From Candidatus Peribacteraceae bacterium (GTDB lineage: Bacteria > Patescibacteriota > Gracilibacteria > Peribacterales > Peribacteraceae), in NCBI GenBank assembly GCA_018062585.1, contig JAGORY010000024.1, positions 1-14,989 of the forward strand: a DNA stretch of 14,989 nt. The letters run 5' to 3'. The position numbers were made by a program, and so were the translations under genes. The notes under the pieces are model-generated. The model worked only from the letters and a program-made list of their open reading frames with translations. It was not told the origin of the DNA and searched no databases. Positions 6,074 to 13,177 of the stretch are shown here, piece by piece. Position 1 is the stretch's first letter. Each line of letters opens with the position of its first letter.

Positions 6074-7356
6074 TGCATCCAAAGTTCAAGCTACCGGCAT
6101 ACCTCTTTTCGCTTCTGCTTCTGACGGCGAATATTCCGCATGCAAACGCCCTTTCCTCGACACTCGATACCGACGGCGACGGACTCACGGATGCGAGTGA
6201 AGATGCAAACGGCAACGACACCCTGGACAACGGTGAAACCGACCCATTTAATGCCGATTCCGACAGCGGCGGCGAATCCGACGGCTCGGAAATTTCGGGA
6301 CAAAGAAATCCTCTCGATCCGACGGATGACCTGACGTACGACGCAGACGGCGACGGCTGGGTGAACGGCATCGAAGCCGCGGAAAAAACCGATCCGCAAA
6401 ATCAGGACAGTGATGGCGATGGGGTCATCGACTCCAAGGACGCGTTTCCTCTCAATTCACAATACCAAGTCGATGCCAACTCCAACAATCTTCCCGACGA
6501 ATGGGAAAAACTCGTGGGCCTCGATACAAGCCAGGCAACACCCACCACGGTCGACGACCCCGACGGTGACGGACTCACGAATGCAGAAGAACTGGCACGC
6601 GGCACACATCCGCTCCGGACGGATACTGACCGCGACGGTGTGGATGACAAGACAGAACTGGAGCAGAGCGGCGACCCTAAGGAGAATGCGTGCCTTTCCT
6701 ACGGACCTTACGATGCCTCTTTTGCGGACATGCAAGGGCACTGGGCTGAAACCGTTGTCTCACGCTTAAGCCGTACACGTATTCTGCCGGATGCAATTCC
6801 TATTCTGCGCGGATACGCTCCGGACGAGGACGGGTTCGTATCTTTCTTCCCAGACAGATCTGTCACTCGCTACGAATTCTTAAAGATGGTAATGCTCAGC
6901 ACGTGCAGCAAGATTCGGTTTGATAGCGACAAAGAAGAGATGACATTTACCGATGTCCGCGCCGACGCGCCAATGGATGAAAGTGCCGACACCGCTTTCA
7001 GGCGACGCATCATCTATAGCGCCGTGCACTACGGCTTCGTCGATGGATACGAAGACGGATCGTTTCGGCCCGATGCTCCGGTGAACCGAGCCGAGGCCTT
7101 AAAGATTCTCAATCTCGCCGCTGGGCTCAATGAACTTGATGACTACGCTGCAGTCTCATTTTCCGACGTTCTTCCGGAAGATTGGTTCACGTCCTACGTC
7201 AGGGCAGCCGCCTCCCGTGAGATCGTCCAAGGCTACGACGACGGTACGTTCCGGCCGGGCAACCCCATCACCCGCGCCGAGGCCGCCAAGATCGTGTACT
7301 TCACAATGATGGGCAATCCGGCGATCAATGGGTATGTACTGCCGATTGAAGAATGA
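6073..7356 (+). CDS. Exported surface protein with type-3 (calcium) repeats and three SLH domains
   Basis: This 427-residue protein begins with a signal peptide (residues 1-26, likely cleaved after HANA). Residues 30-200 hold Asp-rich thrombospondin type-3-like repeats (DTDGDGLTD, DADGDGWVN, DSDGDGVID, DPDGDGLTN, DTDRDGVDD), expected to bind Ca2+. Three S-layer homology domains follow at about 217-280, 291-352 and 362-415. The last two have the classic GYEDGSFRPDAPVNRAEA and GYDDGTFRPGNPITRAEA motifs. The first is divergent and contains an insertion. SLH domains anchor proteins non-covalently to cell-wall polymers, so this is a candidate S-layer or surface-scaffold protein. The start is ATG 6073, overlapping the fmt stop as TGATG. 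No separate promoter is evident. A heptad-array hairpin with a T-run follows the stop. Confidence 0.9.
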   Translation: MHPKFKLPAYLFSLLLLTANIPHANALSSTLDTDGDGLTDASEDANGNDTLDNGETDPFNADSDSGGESDGSEISGQRNPLDPTDDLTYDADGDGWVNGIEAAEKTDPQNQDSDGDGVIDSKDAFPLNSQYQVDANSNNLPDEWEKLVGLDTSQATPTTVDDPDGDGLTNAEELARGTHPLRTDTDRDGVDDKTELEQSGDPKENACLSYGPYDASFADMQGHWAETVVSRLSRTRILPDAIPILRGYAPDEDGFVSFFPDRSVTRYEFLKMVMLSTCSKIRFDSDKEEMTFTDVRADAPMDESADTAFRRRIIYSAVHYGFVDGYEDGSFRPDAPVNRAEALKILNLAAGLNELDDYAAVSFSDVLPEDWFTSYVRAAASREIVQGYDDGTFRPGNPITRAEAAKIVYFTMMGNPAINGYVLPIEE

Positions 7357-7359
7357 TGT

Positions 7360-7429
7360 GAGCGGGTAGAAGGTAGCGGATAGAAAATCTGTTCTACCCG
7401 CTATCCGCTACTCGCTACTCGCTTTTTTT
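7360..7429 (+). terminator. Heptad-built intrinsic terminator after the SLH protein gene
   Basis: Three units (GAGCGGG, TAGAAGG, TAGCGGA, 7360-7380), a 13-base turn and four complementary units (CTACCCG, CTATCCG, CTACTCG, CTACTCG, 7394-7421) form a long imperfect hairpin. Seven Ts follow at 7423-7429. The arms can slip by one 7-base unit, which would bring the stem next to the T-run. The T-run overlaps the TAA stop of the convergent PUR gene (7428-7430). Confidence 0.75.
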
Positions 7430-7757
7430 AAATTTTCGTCTGCATTTCCTGAAGTGCCGCGATCATCGCCGGAAGATCTTCGACGTCGAAGACGATCGTA
7501 GACTTCTGTCCGCCGCGAGACTTCTCGGAGACCTTGAAAAACTTGCCGTTGCCGGACTGCTTCAAGTCGATGTAAAACGTGCGCTGGCGTGCACGAATCG
7601 TGATGGAGTGCAGCTCTTCGCCGTAACGGCTACTGCCTCCACCTGCGGCTGCTCCACCTCCAGCGCCCTGACGGCGAGGCTGCGGTGCGGGAGCGCCAAA
7701 ATTGGACGTAGGAGCAAGCGGATCGTCACTGCCTGCCGGACTTGCCAGGTCTGCCAT
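7428..7757 (-). CDS. Small PUR-alpha-like (DUF3276-type) nucleic-acid-binding protein
   Basis: The protein has a disordered Ala/Pro/Gly-rich N-terminus (residues 1-45, with a polyglycine stretch near 31-41). A single PUR-type repeat follows (about 47-109): IRARQRTFYIDLKQSG, then GKFFKVSEKS, then a final helix with DLPAMIAALQEMQ. PUR repeats bind purine-rich single-stranded DNA or RNA and usually pair to form dimers. The pattern resembles bacterial DUF3276 proteins; the match is by pattern, not search. ATG 7757 (MADLASP) is preferred because a TATGTT box lies 7 bases upstream. ATG 7769, or the longer frame to 7883, would add 4 or 42 residues, and the long version has an unlikely Arg/Ser/Phe-rich leader. 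Its TAA stop lies within the T-run of the opposing terminator. Confidence 0.7.
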   Translation of the reverse strand: MADLASPAGSDDPLAPTSNFGAPAPQPRRQGAGGGAAAGGGSSRYGEELHSITIRARQRTFYIDLKQSGNGKFFKVSEKSRGGQKSTIVFDVEDLPAMIAALQEMQTKI

Positions 7758-7918
7758 GGGATCAAACATAAAAGAAAAGAGAAAGAAGTAATGGCTCTCG
7801 TCGCTCCTCCCCTCACCGTAGCTTCGTGGCCTAGTTCCGGGATCTTGCTTCTGAGAGCGCGACAATAATACCACAGAAGACACCTGGAGTCATCATTCCC
7901 GCTCTCTACTTCCCGCAG

Positions 7919-7937
7919 CTGGGACGCGGCGTCCCAG
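7919..7937. terminator. GC-rich perfect palindrome just past metG
   Basis: CTGGGACGC and GCGTCCCAG are separated by one base. As a hairpin this gives seven pairs around a five-base loop. It begins one base after the metG stop codon on the minus strand. No T-run follows, so it is either a Rho- or structure-dependent 3' end or an mRNA-stabilising stem. The terminator call is tentative. Confidence 0.45.
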
Positions 7938-7938
7938 T

Positions 7939-9465
7939 CTACGGTAATGGCGGGAACAGAATGGACGGCTCCCCTACTCGCTTCCAGCCCTGTGCGCCGT
8001 TCCAGCTCTTCAGTTCGTCTGTGAGTACGAAATCACGCTCAAGCATCGCGCCGGCGTAGGGAACACCAAGCTGCAACGCCATCTTCTCTGCGGTACCCGG
8101 TATGAACGGCAGAAGCATGAGCGACACATGACGTAGGCACTCGGCAAACGTGCTGAGCGCCTCGATTTTCTCAGTTCCTTTTAGCGTCCACGGCTTGGCA
8201 TTGTTGAACGCACGGTTCATCGCGTCCACTCCGACGACCACAACCTGAAGCGCCGCATGCAGATCGAACGCGTCGAGCTTTGATTCGAAATCATTCCACT
8301 GTTTTTTCGTCGCATCGATGTCTTCTTTTTTTCCGACCGGAACTGTAAGTTCGGTGTCTTCTTTTTTCAGCATCACGAGCACGCGGTTTAGCATGTTGCC
8401 GAGCTGATTTCCGAGCTTCGACACGTACACTTCATCAATCCGCTTCCAGCTGAAGTCGCCGTCGTTCCCCACCGGCACCTCATGACTCAGATAGAACCGG
8501 AGTGGGTCCGGATTGCCGCCGAAGTGAGCTAGTACCTCATCCGGTTTTACGACGTTACCGAGCGACTTACTCATCTTCTGACCCTCGTTCGTGAGAAATC
8601 CATGGATGAGCAACTGATCAGGCGCCTTCACTCCGGCGTGTTTCAGCATCGCAGGCCAGATCAATGCATGGAACCGAGCAATATCTTTGCCTATGACGTG
8701 CGTGACCGTCGCATCGTCCCACCACTTTTTTTCTTCATGATCGGTGAAATAGCCGATACCCGAAATATAGTTCGTGAGAGCGTCGCACCATACGTACATC
8801 GTCTGTTCTTCATCACCCGGTACCGGAATGCCCCACGTGAGGCTGGATGTTGGACGCGAGAACGACACGTCCTCAAGACCCGTCTCCAGAAGCGCCATCG
8901 TCTCGTTTTCCCGAAATGACGGAATGATCTTGTAGTCTTTGGCGAGTAACTTCTTGAGCCACGCGGTTTCGTCCGAAAGTTTGAAGAACCAGTTCTCTTC
9001 CTTCACCTCTTGCGGCTTTACCTTATGAATATCACACATGCCGTCCACCAAATCTTTCTTCGTGAGGAATCTTTCGCAACCTGCGCAGTAAAAGCCGGTG
9101 TACGTACGCTTTTCTAACACACCTGCCGCCTGCAATTTCTTCCAGAGTTCACGTACCGTCGGCCAGTGAGTCTTTTCATCCGACGTACGGATGAAGATAT
9201 CGGCCGAAATACCGAGCTTTTCATAGAGCTCCCTGAAGATCGGAACGTTGCGATCCACGAGTGCGCGCGGCGTCAGTTTTTCTTTGTCCGCGGTCTGCTG
9301 AATCTTGATGCCGTGTTCGTCGGTGCCGATCTGAAACCGAACCTCATCACCCCGGAGCCGGAACCAACGAGCCATGACGTCAGCCATCACTTTTTCAAGA
9401 ACGTGTCCCATGTGCGGCGCCGCATTGGGATAGTCGATGGCCGTCGTGATGTACTGGCGCGTCAT
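7939..9465 (-). CDS. metG: Methionyl-tRNA synthetase
   Basis: This class I aminoacyl-tRNA synthetase charges tRNA with methionine. The 508-residue protein shows the HIGH-type motif as HMGH (18-21) and KMSKS (297-301). Its connective-peptide zinc site is of the single-knuckle kind (Cys127, Cys130, Cys144, His147). The anticodon-binding helical domain follows. It ends without the C-terminal tRNA-binding (EMAP-like) domain found in many longer bacterial enzymes, which is a common compact form. ATG 9465 is preceded by an extended -10 box and has no Shine-Dalgarno. It lies downstream of the pilin operon on the same strand, but the promoter in the 60-base gap implies its own transcript. A GC-rich palindrome follows the stop. 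Confidence 0.97.
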   Translation of the reverse strand: MTRQYITTAIDYPNAAPHMGHVLEKVMADVMARWFRLRGDEVRFQIGTDEHGIKIQQTADKEKLTPRALVDRNVPIFRELYEKLGISADIFIRTSDEKTHWPTVRELWKKLQAAGVLEKRTYTGFYCAGCERFLTKKDLVDGMCDIHKVKPQEVKEENWFFKLSDETAWLKKLLAKDYKIIPSFRENETMALLETGLEDVSFSRPTSSLTWGIPVPGDEEQTMYVWCDALTNYISGIGYFTDHEEKKWWDDATVTHVIGKDIARFHALIWPAMLKHAGVKAPDQLLIHGFLTNEGQKMSKSLGNVVKPDEVLAHFGGNPDPLRFYLSHEVPVGNDGDFSWKRIDEVYVSKLGNQLGNMLNRVLVMLKKEDTELTVPVGKKEDIDATKKQWNDFESKLDAFDLHAALQVVVVGVDAMNRAFNNAKPWTLKGTEKIEALSTFAECLRHVSLMLLPFIPGTAEKMALQLGVPYAGAMLERDFVLTDELKSWNGAQGWKRVGEPSILFPPLP

Positions 9466-9475
9466 GATTATGCCG

Positions 9476-9484
9476 ATCGTACCA
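9476..9484 (-). promoter_or_regulatory. Extended -10 promoter (TGGTACGAT) of metG
   Basis: On the minus strand TGG precedes TACGAT (9476-9481), and ten bases separate this box from the ATG at 9465. The expected transcript would have a leader of about three or four bases. The same TACGAT hexamer precedes the SGNH hydrolase gene. Confidence 0.5.
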
Positions 9485-9525
9485 GATCGAGAGCGAAAAA
9501 ACGTCTGTCGAAGATCTTCCTCTCC

Positions 9526-9897
9526 TTACGGAATCAGGTAGATGTAGTCCGTGATGTACTGGATGACCGCACCCACAAGCAGGGATGCCGCAAGTCCGAA
9601 CGATGCCCAGATGAGCGCTTTCTTGCCTGCTTCTTTGCCTTCCTGCCCCTGTGAAATGACCATCCGGATAGCACCGTAGAAGAACGCGATGATTGCGATG
9701 GCGGCAATGAAGGCCGACACGCCCAGTACAATCTTCAGAGTGATGAGCACGACGACGTCAGCCGGAGGAATAGAACCGGGACCGGTGCAGTACAGAAAAC
9801 CGCTACAGTCCCAACCTGAATTCGAAAGATGGTACTGCGCATGTGCGACCGTCGGTAGAAGAATGCCGGCGAGAACGATCATCAGTTGAGGAAACAT
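9526..9897 (-). CDS. Exported pilin-like protein, VirB2/TrbC type (third gene of trio)
   Basis: This 123-residue protein has a signal peptide (residues 1-20, AHA then QYH). A short extracytoplasmic segment carries Cys31 and Cys37, and two hydrophobic helices follow (about 53-80 and 94-117). The helices are joined by a charged turn RMVISQGQEGKEAGKKALIW. That hydrophobic/charged-turn/hydrophobic hairpin is the hallmark of VirB2/TrbC-like pilins found beside type IV secretion genes. ATG 9897 overlaps the end of the preceding gene. An alternative ATG at 9882 would make a TGATG junction like fmt/SLH and shorten the signal peptide to 15 residues. The two cysteines probably form a disulfide after export. 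The precise structure it builds is unknown. Confidence 0.7.
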   Translation of the reverse strand: MFPQLMIVLAGILLPTVAHAQYHLSNSGWDCSGFLYCTGPGSIPPADVVVLITLKIVLGVSAFIAAIAIIAFFYGAIRMVISQGQEGKEAGKKALIWASFGLAASLLVGAVIQYITDYIYLIP

Positions 9898-10496
9898 ACG
9901 CTGGGGTTAGCGAGACAGAACACATTGGCGATGGCTTGAGCGAGATTGATGATGATGGCACCGATGGCGGCCCACAGGAGACCGTCTCTCCCCTTCGTGA
10001 ACTCCTCGTCCTTGCCGAACGCCAGCACCATGCGCATGCCGCTGATGACCGCGACGATGAGCAGGACGATGTAGATCAGAATGAGAATGTCATCGATGAT
10101 CGTCTTCACGAGACTCGATACCAGATCCGCGCCCCCGAGCGTCGACTGAGCTTCCGGAACAATAACGAGGTTCACCGCCGTATCCGCAAACTGCATGACG
10201 AAAATGCCGATAATTGCCCAAATGATGGTATTCTTTCCCTTCGTGACTTTCTCAGTGTCTCCGGCGCTTATGACCATGTAGACGCCACCGATCATGATGA
10301 AGAGGACGCCAAGCATGTACACGTAGTTCGGGAGACGCGTCAGAAGAAGCACCATGAAAGCCGATACACGCTCCGTGAAGCCGGACGGACAGCCGGGAAG
10401 ATCGCCGCAGTAAATCCACAGTTGTGCATCCGCAACCTGCGGGATGACCGCGAGGAGGAATGCTGCCGCAACAATGGCGAGACGTTGCTTCATCAT
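9882..10496 (-). CDS. Exported pilin-like protein with tandemly duplicated helical hairpin
   Basis: This 204-residue protein has a signal peptide (1-24, cleaved near VADA) and then Cys30 and Cys36. Two copies of the pilin-like unit follow. Unit A (about 59-112) contains YMVISAGDTEKVTKGKNTII and unit B (about 138-193) contains RMVLAFGKDEEFTKGRDGLL. Each unit is a helix, a charged turn with a TKG(K/R) core, and a second helix. The protein therefore has four membrane-type segments. A second cysteine pair (194 and 201) closes the C-terminus. Single-unit pilins flank it in the same operon, so the duplication is visible directly. Its ATG overlaps the stop of the upstream gene (ATGA), which implies coupled translation. 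It could be a structural pilin or a membrane scaffold for the other two. Confidence 0.7.
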   Translation of the reverse strand: MMKQRLAIVAAAFLLAVIPQVADAQLWIYCGDLPGCPSGFTERVSAFMVLLLTRLPNYVYMLGVLFIMIGGVYMVISAGDTEKVTKGKNTIIWAIIGIFVMQFADTAVNLVIVPEAQSTLGGADLVSSLVKTIIDDILILIYIVLLIVAVISGMRMVLAFGKDEEFTKGRDGLLWAAIGAIIINLAQAIANVFCLANPSVCFLN

Positions 10497-10963
10497 ATGG
10501 CATCGAATCCGATGGGGTTGATGAATTCCAGAATGACTCCAGCGAGAAGAAGCATGAGGAGTCCTAATGTCGAGGAGAGAAAACGTGTTTTGCCTGCATC
10601 AACTTTGCTGCTGTCACCGTTGCTCATGACGATCTGCAGTCCACCAGCTACTCCGTTCAGGACCGCGATAGCGACACCCATCATGAAAGCCCATTGCCAG
10701 AGACCCATGTTGATGTAGTCAAAGAAAATCCCAAGCGGTGGGCCGCCGGGGGGCAGCGACGAAGGTCCGCCGGGAATGGGCTCGAGGATGCAGAGATCGC
10801 GTTCGGGGATGCAGGTATTGCCGCACGGCTGCTGTTCTACGGGGCACGCCGGCAGAGGAGCTGCGAACACCGGTGATACCAGCTGCGACGCTGCAAGTAC
10901 CACATGGAGAGCAACTGCAAGCGCCAACGACAGAACCAGCCGACGGCAGAAAGTTGTGGACAT
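10493..10963 (-). CDS. Exported pilin-like protein with four-cysteine, proline-rich ectodomain (first gene of trio)
   Basis: This 156-residue protein has a signal peptide (cleavage near residue 35, PVFAA). Its ectodomain carries Cys40, Cys47, Cys51 and Cys58, then a Pro/Gly-rich linker (about 61-78). A pilin-like hairpin follows: a hydrophobic helix at 87-112, the charged turn IVMSNGDSSKVDAGKTRFLS, and a second helix at 126-147. I use ATG 10963, because the TGGTAAAAT promoter lies directly upstream of it. ATG 10972 is only one base from that box, and the frame to 11074 would run through the promoter and overlap the divergent glycosyltransferase gene. It leads the three-gene operon. The cysteine-rich module could be an adhesive tip or a cap. 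That is inference. Confidence 0.7.
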   Translation of the reverse strand: MSTTFCRRLVLSLALAVALHVVLAASQLVSPVFAAPLPACPVEQQPCGNTCIPERDLCILEPIPGGPSSLPPGGPPLGIFFDYINMGLWQWAFMMGVAIAVLNGVAGGLQIVMSNGDSSKVDAGKTRFLSSTLGLLMLLLAGVILEFINPIGFDAI

Positions 10964-10973
10964 AAATCTCATT

Positions 10974-11002
10974 ATTTTACCACAGACAAGCCAAAAAAAC
11001 AA
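10974..11002 (-). promoter_or_regulatory. Promoter of the pilin operon (TTGTTT, 17, TGGTAAAAT)
   Basis: On the minus strand TTGTTT (10997-11002) is followed after 17 bases by TAAAAT (10974-10979), which is preceded by an extended TGG. The -10 ends ten bases before ATG 10963, so the leader would be about three or four bases. It is divergent from the glycosyltransferase promoter in the same intergenic region. Confidence 0.6.
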
Positions 11003-11034
11003 TGATCGGAAAGGGCCAAAAGCCTCGAAAAGCG

Positions 11035-11040
11035 TATACT
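11035..11040 (+). promoter_or_regulatory. -10 box (TATACT) of the glycosyltransferase gene
   Basis: TATACT matches five of six consensus positions and ends eleven bases before ATG 11052. No recognisable -35 is seen. The predicted leader is about four or five bases. Confidence 0.5.
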
Positions 11041-11051
11041 GCGGAAGATCT

Positions 11052-11768
11052 ATGCAAACCCTGAGCGTCATCATTCCGGCCTACAACGAGGAGAATTACA
11101 TTGGTGCGTGCCTGAAAAGCATCGTCGCCAACCGTACACCGGCCGTGACAGAGATCATCGTCATCGACAATGCGAGCACCGACCGTACCGCCGAGATTGC
11201 GGCTCAGTTTCCAGGAGTCCGCGTCATCCGTGAGGAGAAGAAAGGCCTGACCCGCGCCCGTCAGTGCGGCCTAGAGCACGCGACCGGCGACATTTTGGCA
11301 TGGGCCGACGCCGACTGCCGCGTGACAAAGGAATGGTTCACGAAAATCGAGAAAGCCTTTGAGAAGAATCCGCAGCTCGTCAGTTACAGCGGACCGTACC
11401 ATTACTACGATGGCAGCACTCTTGTGCAATGGCTTGTCTCTTCAACGTGGGTACTCTTCGTTTTGCCGACGTACTGGATCGTAGGGTACATGGTCCTCGG
11501 CGGAAATTTTGCCGCACGTCGCTCGGCGCTCCTTGCGATGGGCGGCTTTGATACAACGATCGAGTTCTACGGAGAGGATGCGAATATCGCTCGTCGTCTC
11601 AGCAAAGTCGGCCACGTAAAATTTTCTCTCTTCTTTTACAACTGGTCCTCGACACGCAGATTCGAAAAGCTCGGGGTCCTCACAATCAGTCTCATCTATG
11701 CCAAAAATTTCCTCGGCGAAGCGTTTCTAAAAAAGCCCGCTACTCATACCTACATCGATGTCCGCTGA
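11052..11768 (+). CDS. Family 2 glycosyltransferase (GT-A fold)
   Basis: This 238-residue enzyme is expected to transfer a sugar from a nucleotide-sugar donor. The opening LSVIIPAYNEENYIGACLKS and VIDNASTDRT are the nucleotide-binding core of GT2. The metal-binding DxD is DAD (86-88, in WADADCR). The acceptor-side GGNFAARRSALLAMGGFD and the GED (174-176) before the ARR helix also fit the family. A hydrophobic stretch around 128-150 may touch the membrane, but there is no clear long transmembrane tail. It is likely involved in surface polysaccharide, glycolipid or glycoprotein synthesis; donor and acceptor cannot be read. ATG 11052 follows the -10 box, and the longer frame to 10776 is a shadow of the pilin gene. 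Its stop lies 8 bases from the convergent mgtE stop, with no terminator between. Confidence 0.9.
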   Translation: MQTLSVIIPAYNEENYIGACLKSIVANRTPAVTEIIVIDNASTDRTAEIAAQFPGVRVIREEKKGLTRARQCGLEHATGDILAWADADCRVTKEWFTKIEKAFEKNPQLVSYSGPYHYYDGSTLVQWLVSSTWVLFVLPTYWIVGYMVLGGNFAARRSALLAMGGFDTTIEFYGEDANIARRLSKVGHVKFSLFFYNWSSTRRFEKLGVLTISLIYAKNFLGEAFLKKPATHTYIDVR

Positions 11769-11776
11769 AAGACTGA

Positions 11777-13105
11777 CTAGTGCATGAAGATCGTCGCGAG
11801 ACCGAGGAATGCGAGGAATCCGCAGATGTCGGTCGTGGTGGTGACGAAGACGCTGCTCGCGATGGCGGGGTCGATCTTGAGGCGCTTTAAGACGAACGGA
11901 ATGAGCGCACCGAAGAATCCGGCGACGAAAAGATTGATGATCATGGCCGCCGCGAGGATGAGACCTAAGATCCTTGGGGCACCGAAGAATCCCGAGACAA
12001 GTGCGGCGCAGACACCGGTGATGACGCCGTTGATCGTACCTGCGCATGCCTCTTTGAAGACGACGCGCTTCGCCTTGGACCAGCCGATTTCCCCGAGTGC
12101 CAAGCCTCGAACGACGACAGCAAGTGCTTGGGTTGCCGTGTTGCCCCCCATGCCGGCGACGATGGGCATGTACGCAGCGAGGATCGCAAAACGTGAGATC
12201 GTATCCTGGAAACGCGCAACCACGAAAGCCGCCATGAACCCCGTGAGCAAGTTGATGAGAAGCCAGTTGTATCTACGCCTCACTTTTCGGAGCACGGGGT
12301 CCAAGGCATGTTCGTCGACATCGACACCCGCGAACCGATAGATGTCTTCCGTTGCTTCCGCCTGCGCCACTTTCATGAGGTCCCGAAGGTGGATGATGCC
12401 GAGCACTTGATCGTTGTCATCGGCGACACAGATTACTTCGGACCGCATCTTGGACATAAGCTGCATGACGTTTTCGCGGTCTACTTTATGCGACACCACC
12501 ATGAGCGGGATCATCTGATCCATCACCGTGGCTTTCTGCGGTGGGAAAAGAAGTACCCGCTCAGGAAGAAAGCCTTCAACCTTCCCTTCTTGGCTCAGGA
12601 CGAGCACCGTCGGCATGGTGCGCTTCTCCTCCACGTGCTTCCGTATTTTTTCGAGGACATCGCTCCACAGGAAGGAAGGATGCACGATGATGAAATTAAG
12701 ATCCATGAGTCCGCCTGCGGTTTCTGATCCGAACCGAAGCAGTTTCTCGATCTTGCGGCGCTTGTCTTCCTTCATCGACAGAAGAATGGAGTTACGACGC
12801 GTCTCCGACAGATGCTGCAGGATATCGGTTGCATCGTCTTCGTCGTTGAAGTGTAGGAACCGTGCGACGACCGCATCCGACAGGCGTGAGAAGATCCGCC
12901 TCTTACTGTCTTCACTCAGTGCCAAGGCCACTTCGGCCTGTTTTTCGGGCGGCAACAACGCGAAAGTCTTGCGCTTACCGTGCGTCAAACTGTCCACCAC
13001 CTGGGCGATGACGTGAAAATCCTGACCACTCAAAAGCTGCCTCAGTTCGTTATCCTGCTTTTTCCCAAGCAGAGCATCGGCCTTTGCGAGCAATTTTTCC
13101 TTCAT
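11777..13105 (-). CDS. mgtE: MgtE-type magnesium transporter
   Basis: This 442-residue membrane protein imports Mg2+ down its gradient and is gated by cytoplasmic Mg2+. It has the full domain order: an N domain of helical repeats (1 to about 125), paired CBS domains (about 130-250, with FIIVHPSFLWSDVLEKIR and CVADDNDQVLGIIHLRDLM), a plug helix, and a five-helix pore (about 268-442). The pore contains the signature PIVAGMGGNTATQALAV and the pore-lining Asp426 in VTTTTDICGF. Length and architecture are standard. The ATG at 13105 has no Shine-Dalgarno. A TATACC box sits 21 bases upstream, so this gene departs from the short-leader pattern of the others. The gap to the upstream DedA-like gene is 72 bases, too short for a magnesium-sensing M-box leader. 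Confidence 0.95.
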   Translation of the reverse strand: MKEKLLAKADALLGKKQDNELRQLLSGQDFHVIAQVVDSLTHGKRKTFALLPPEKQAEVALALSEDSKRRIFSRLSDAVVARFLHFNDEDDATDILQHLSETRRNSILLSMKEDKRRKIEKLLRFGSETAGGLMDLNFIIVHPSFLWSDVLEKIRKHVEEKRTMPTVLVLSQEGKVEGFLPERVLLFPPQKATVMDQMIPLMVVSHKVDRENVMQLMSKMRSEVICVADDNDQVLGIIHLRDLMKVAQAEATEDIYRFAGVDVDEHALDPVLRKVRRRYNWLLINLLTGFMAAFVVARFQDTISRFAILAAYMPIVAGMGGNTATQALAVVVRGLALGEIGWSKAKRVVFKEACAGTINGVITGVCAALVSGFFGAPRILGLILAAAMIINLFVAGFFGALIPFVLKRLKIDPAIASSVFVTTTTDICGFLAFLGLATIFMH

Positions 13106-13177
13106 AACCTAGCGGGAGTCGTGATCGGTATACTCTCCGGTTTTGAAAAAGGAAAGCTTTTGAGCCGTACCAAGCCC

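Noticed and set aside
9843..10718. Long plus-strand open frame of 291 codons opposite the pilin genes
   Set aside because: Its product is a highly charged Asp/His/Arg-rich sequence typical of an antisense shadow, while the minus strand shows signal peptides, membrane helices and overlapping starts and stops of a real operon.
10964..11074. Longer start for the first pilin-like protein (36 to 37 extra residues)
   Set aside because: The extension runs through the divergent promoter region, past the glycosyltransferase start, and would place a hydrophobic segment before a clean signal peptide.
13106..13177. M-box magnesium riboswitch ahead of mgtE
   Set aside because: The gap is only 72 bases and shows no M-box-like multi-stem architecture; an M-box needs roughly twice that length.
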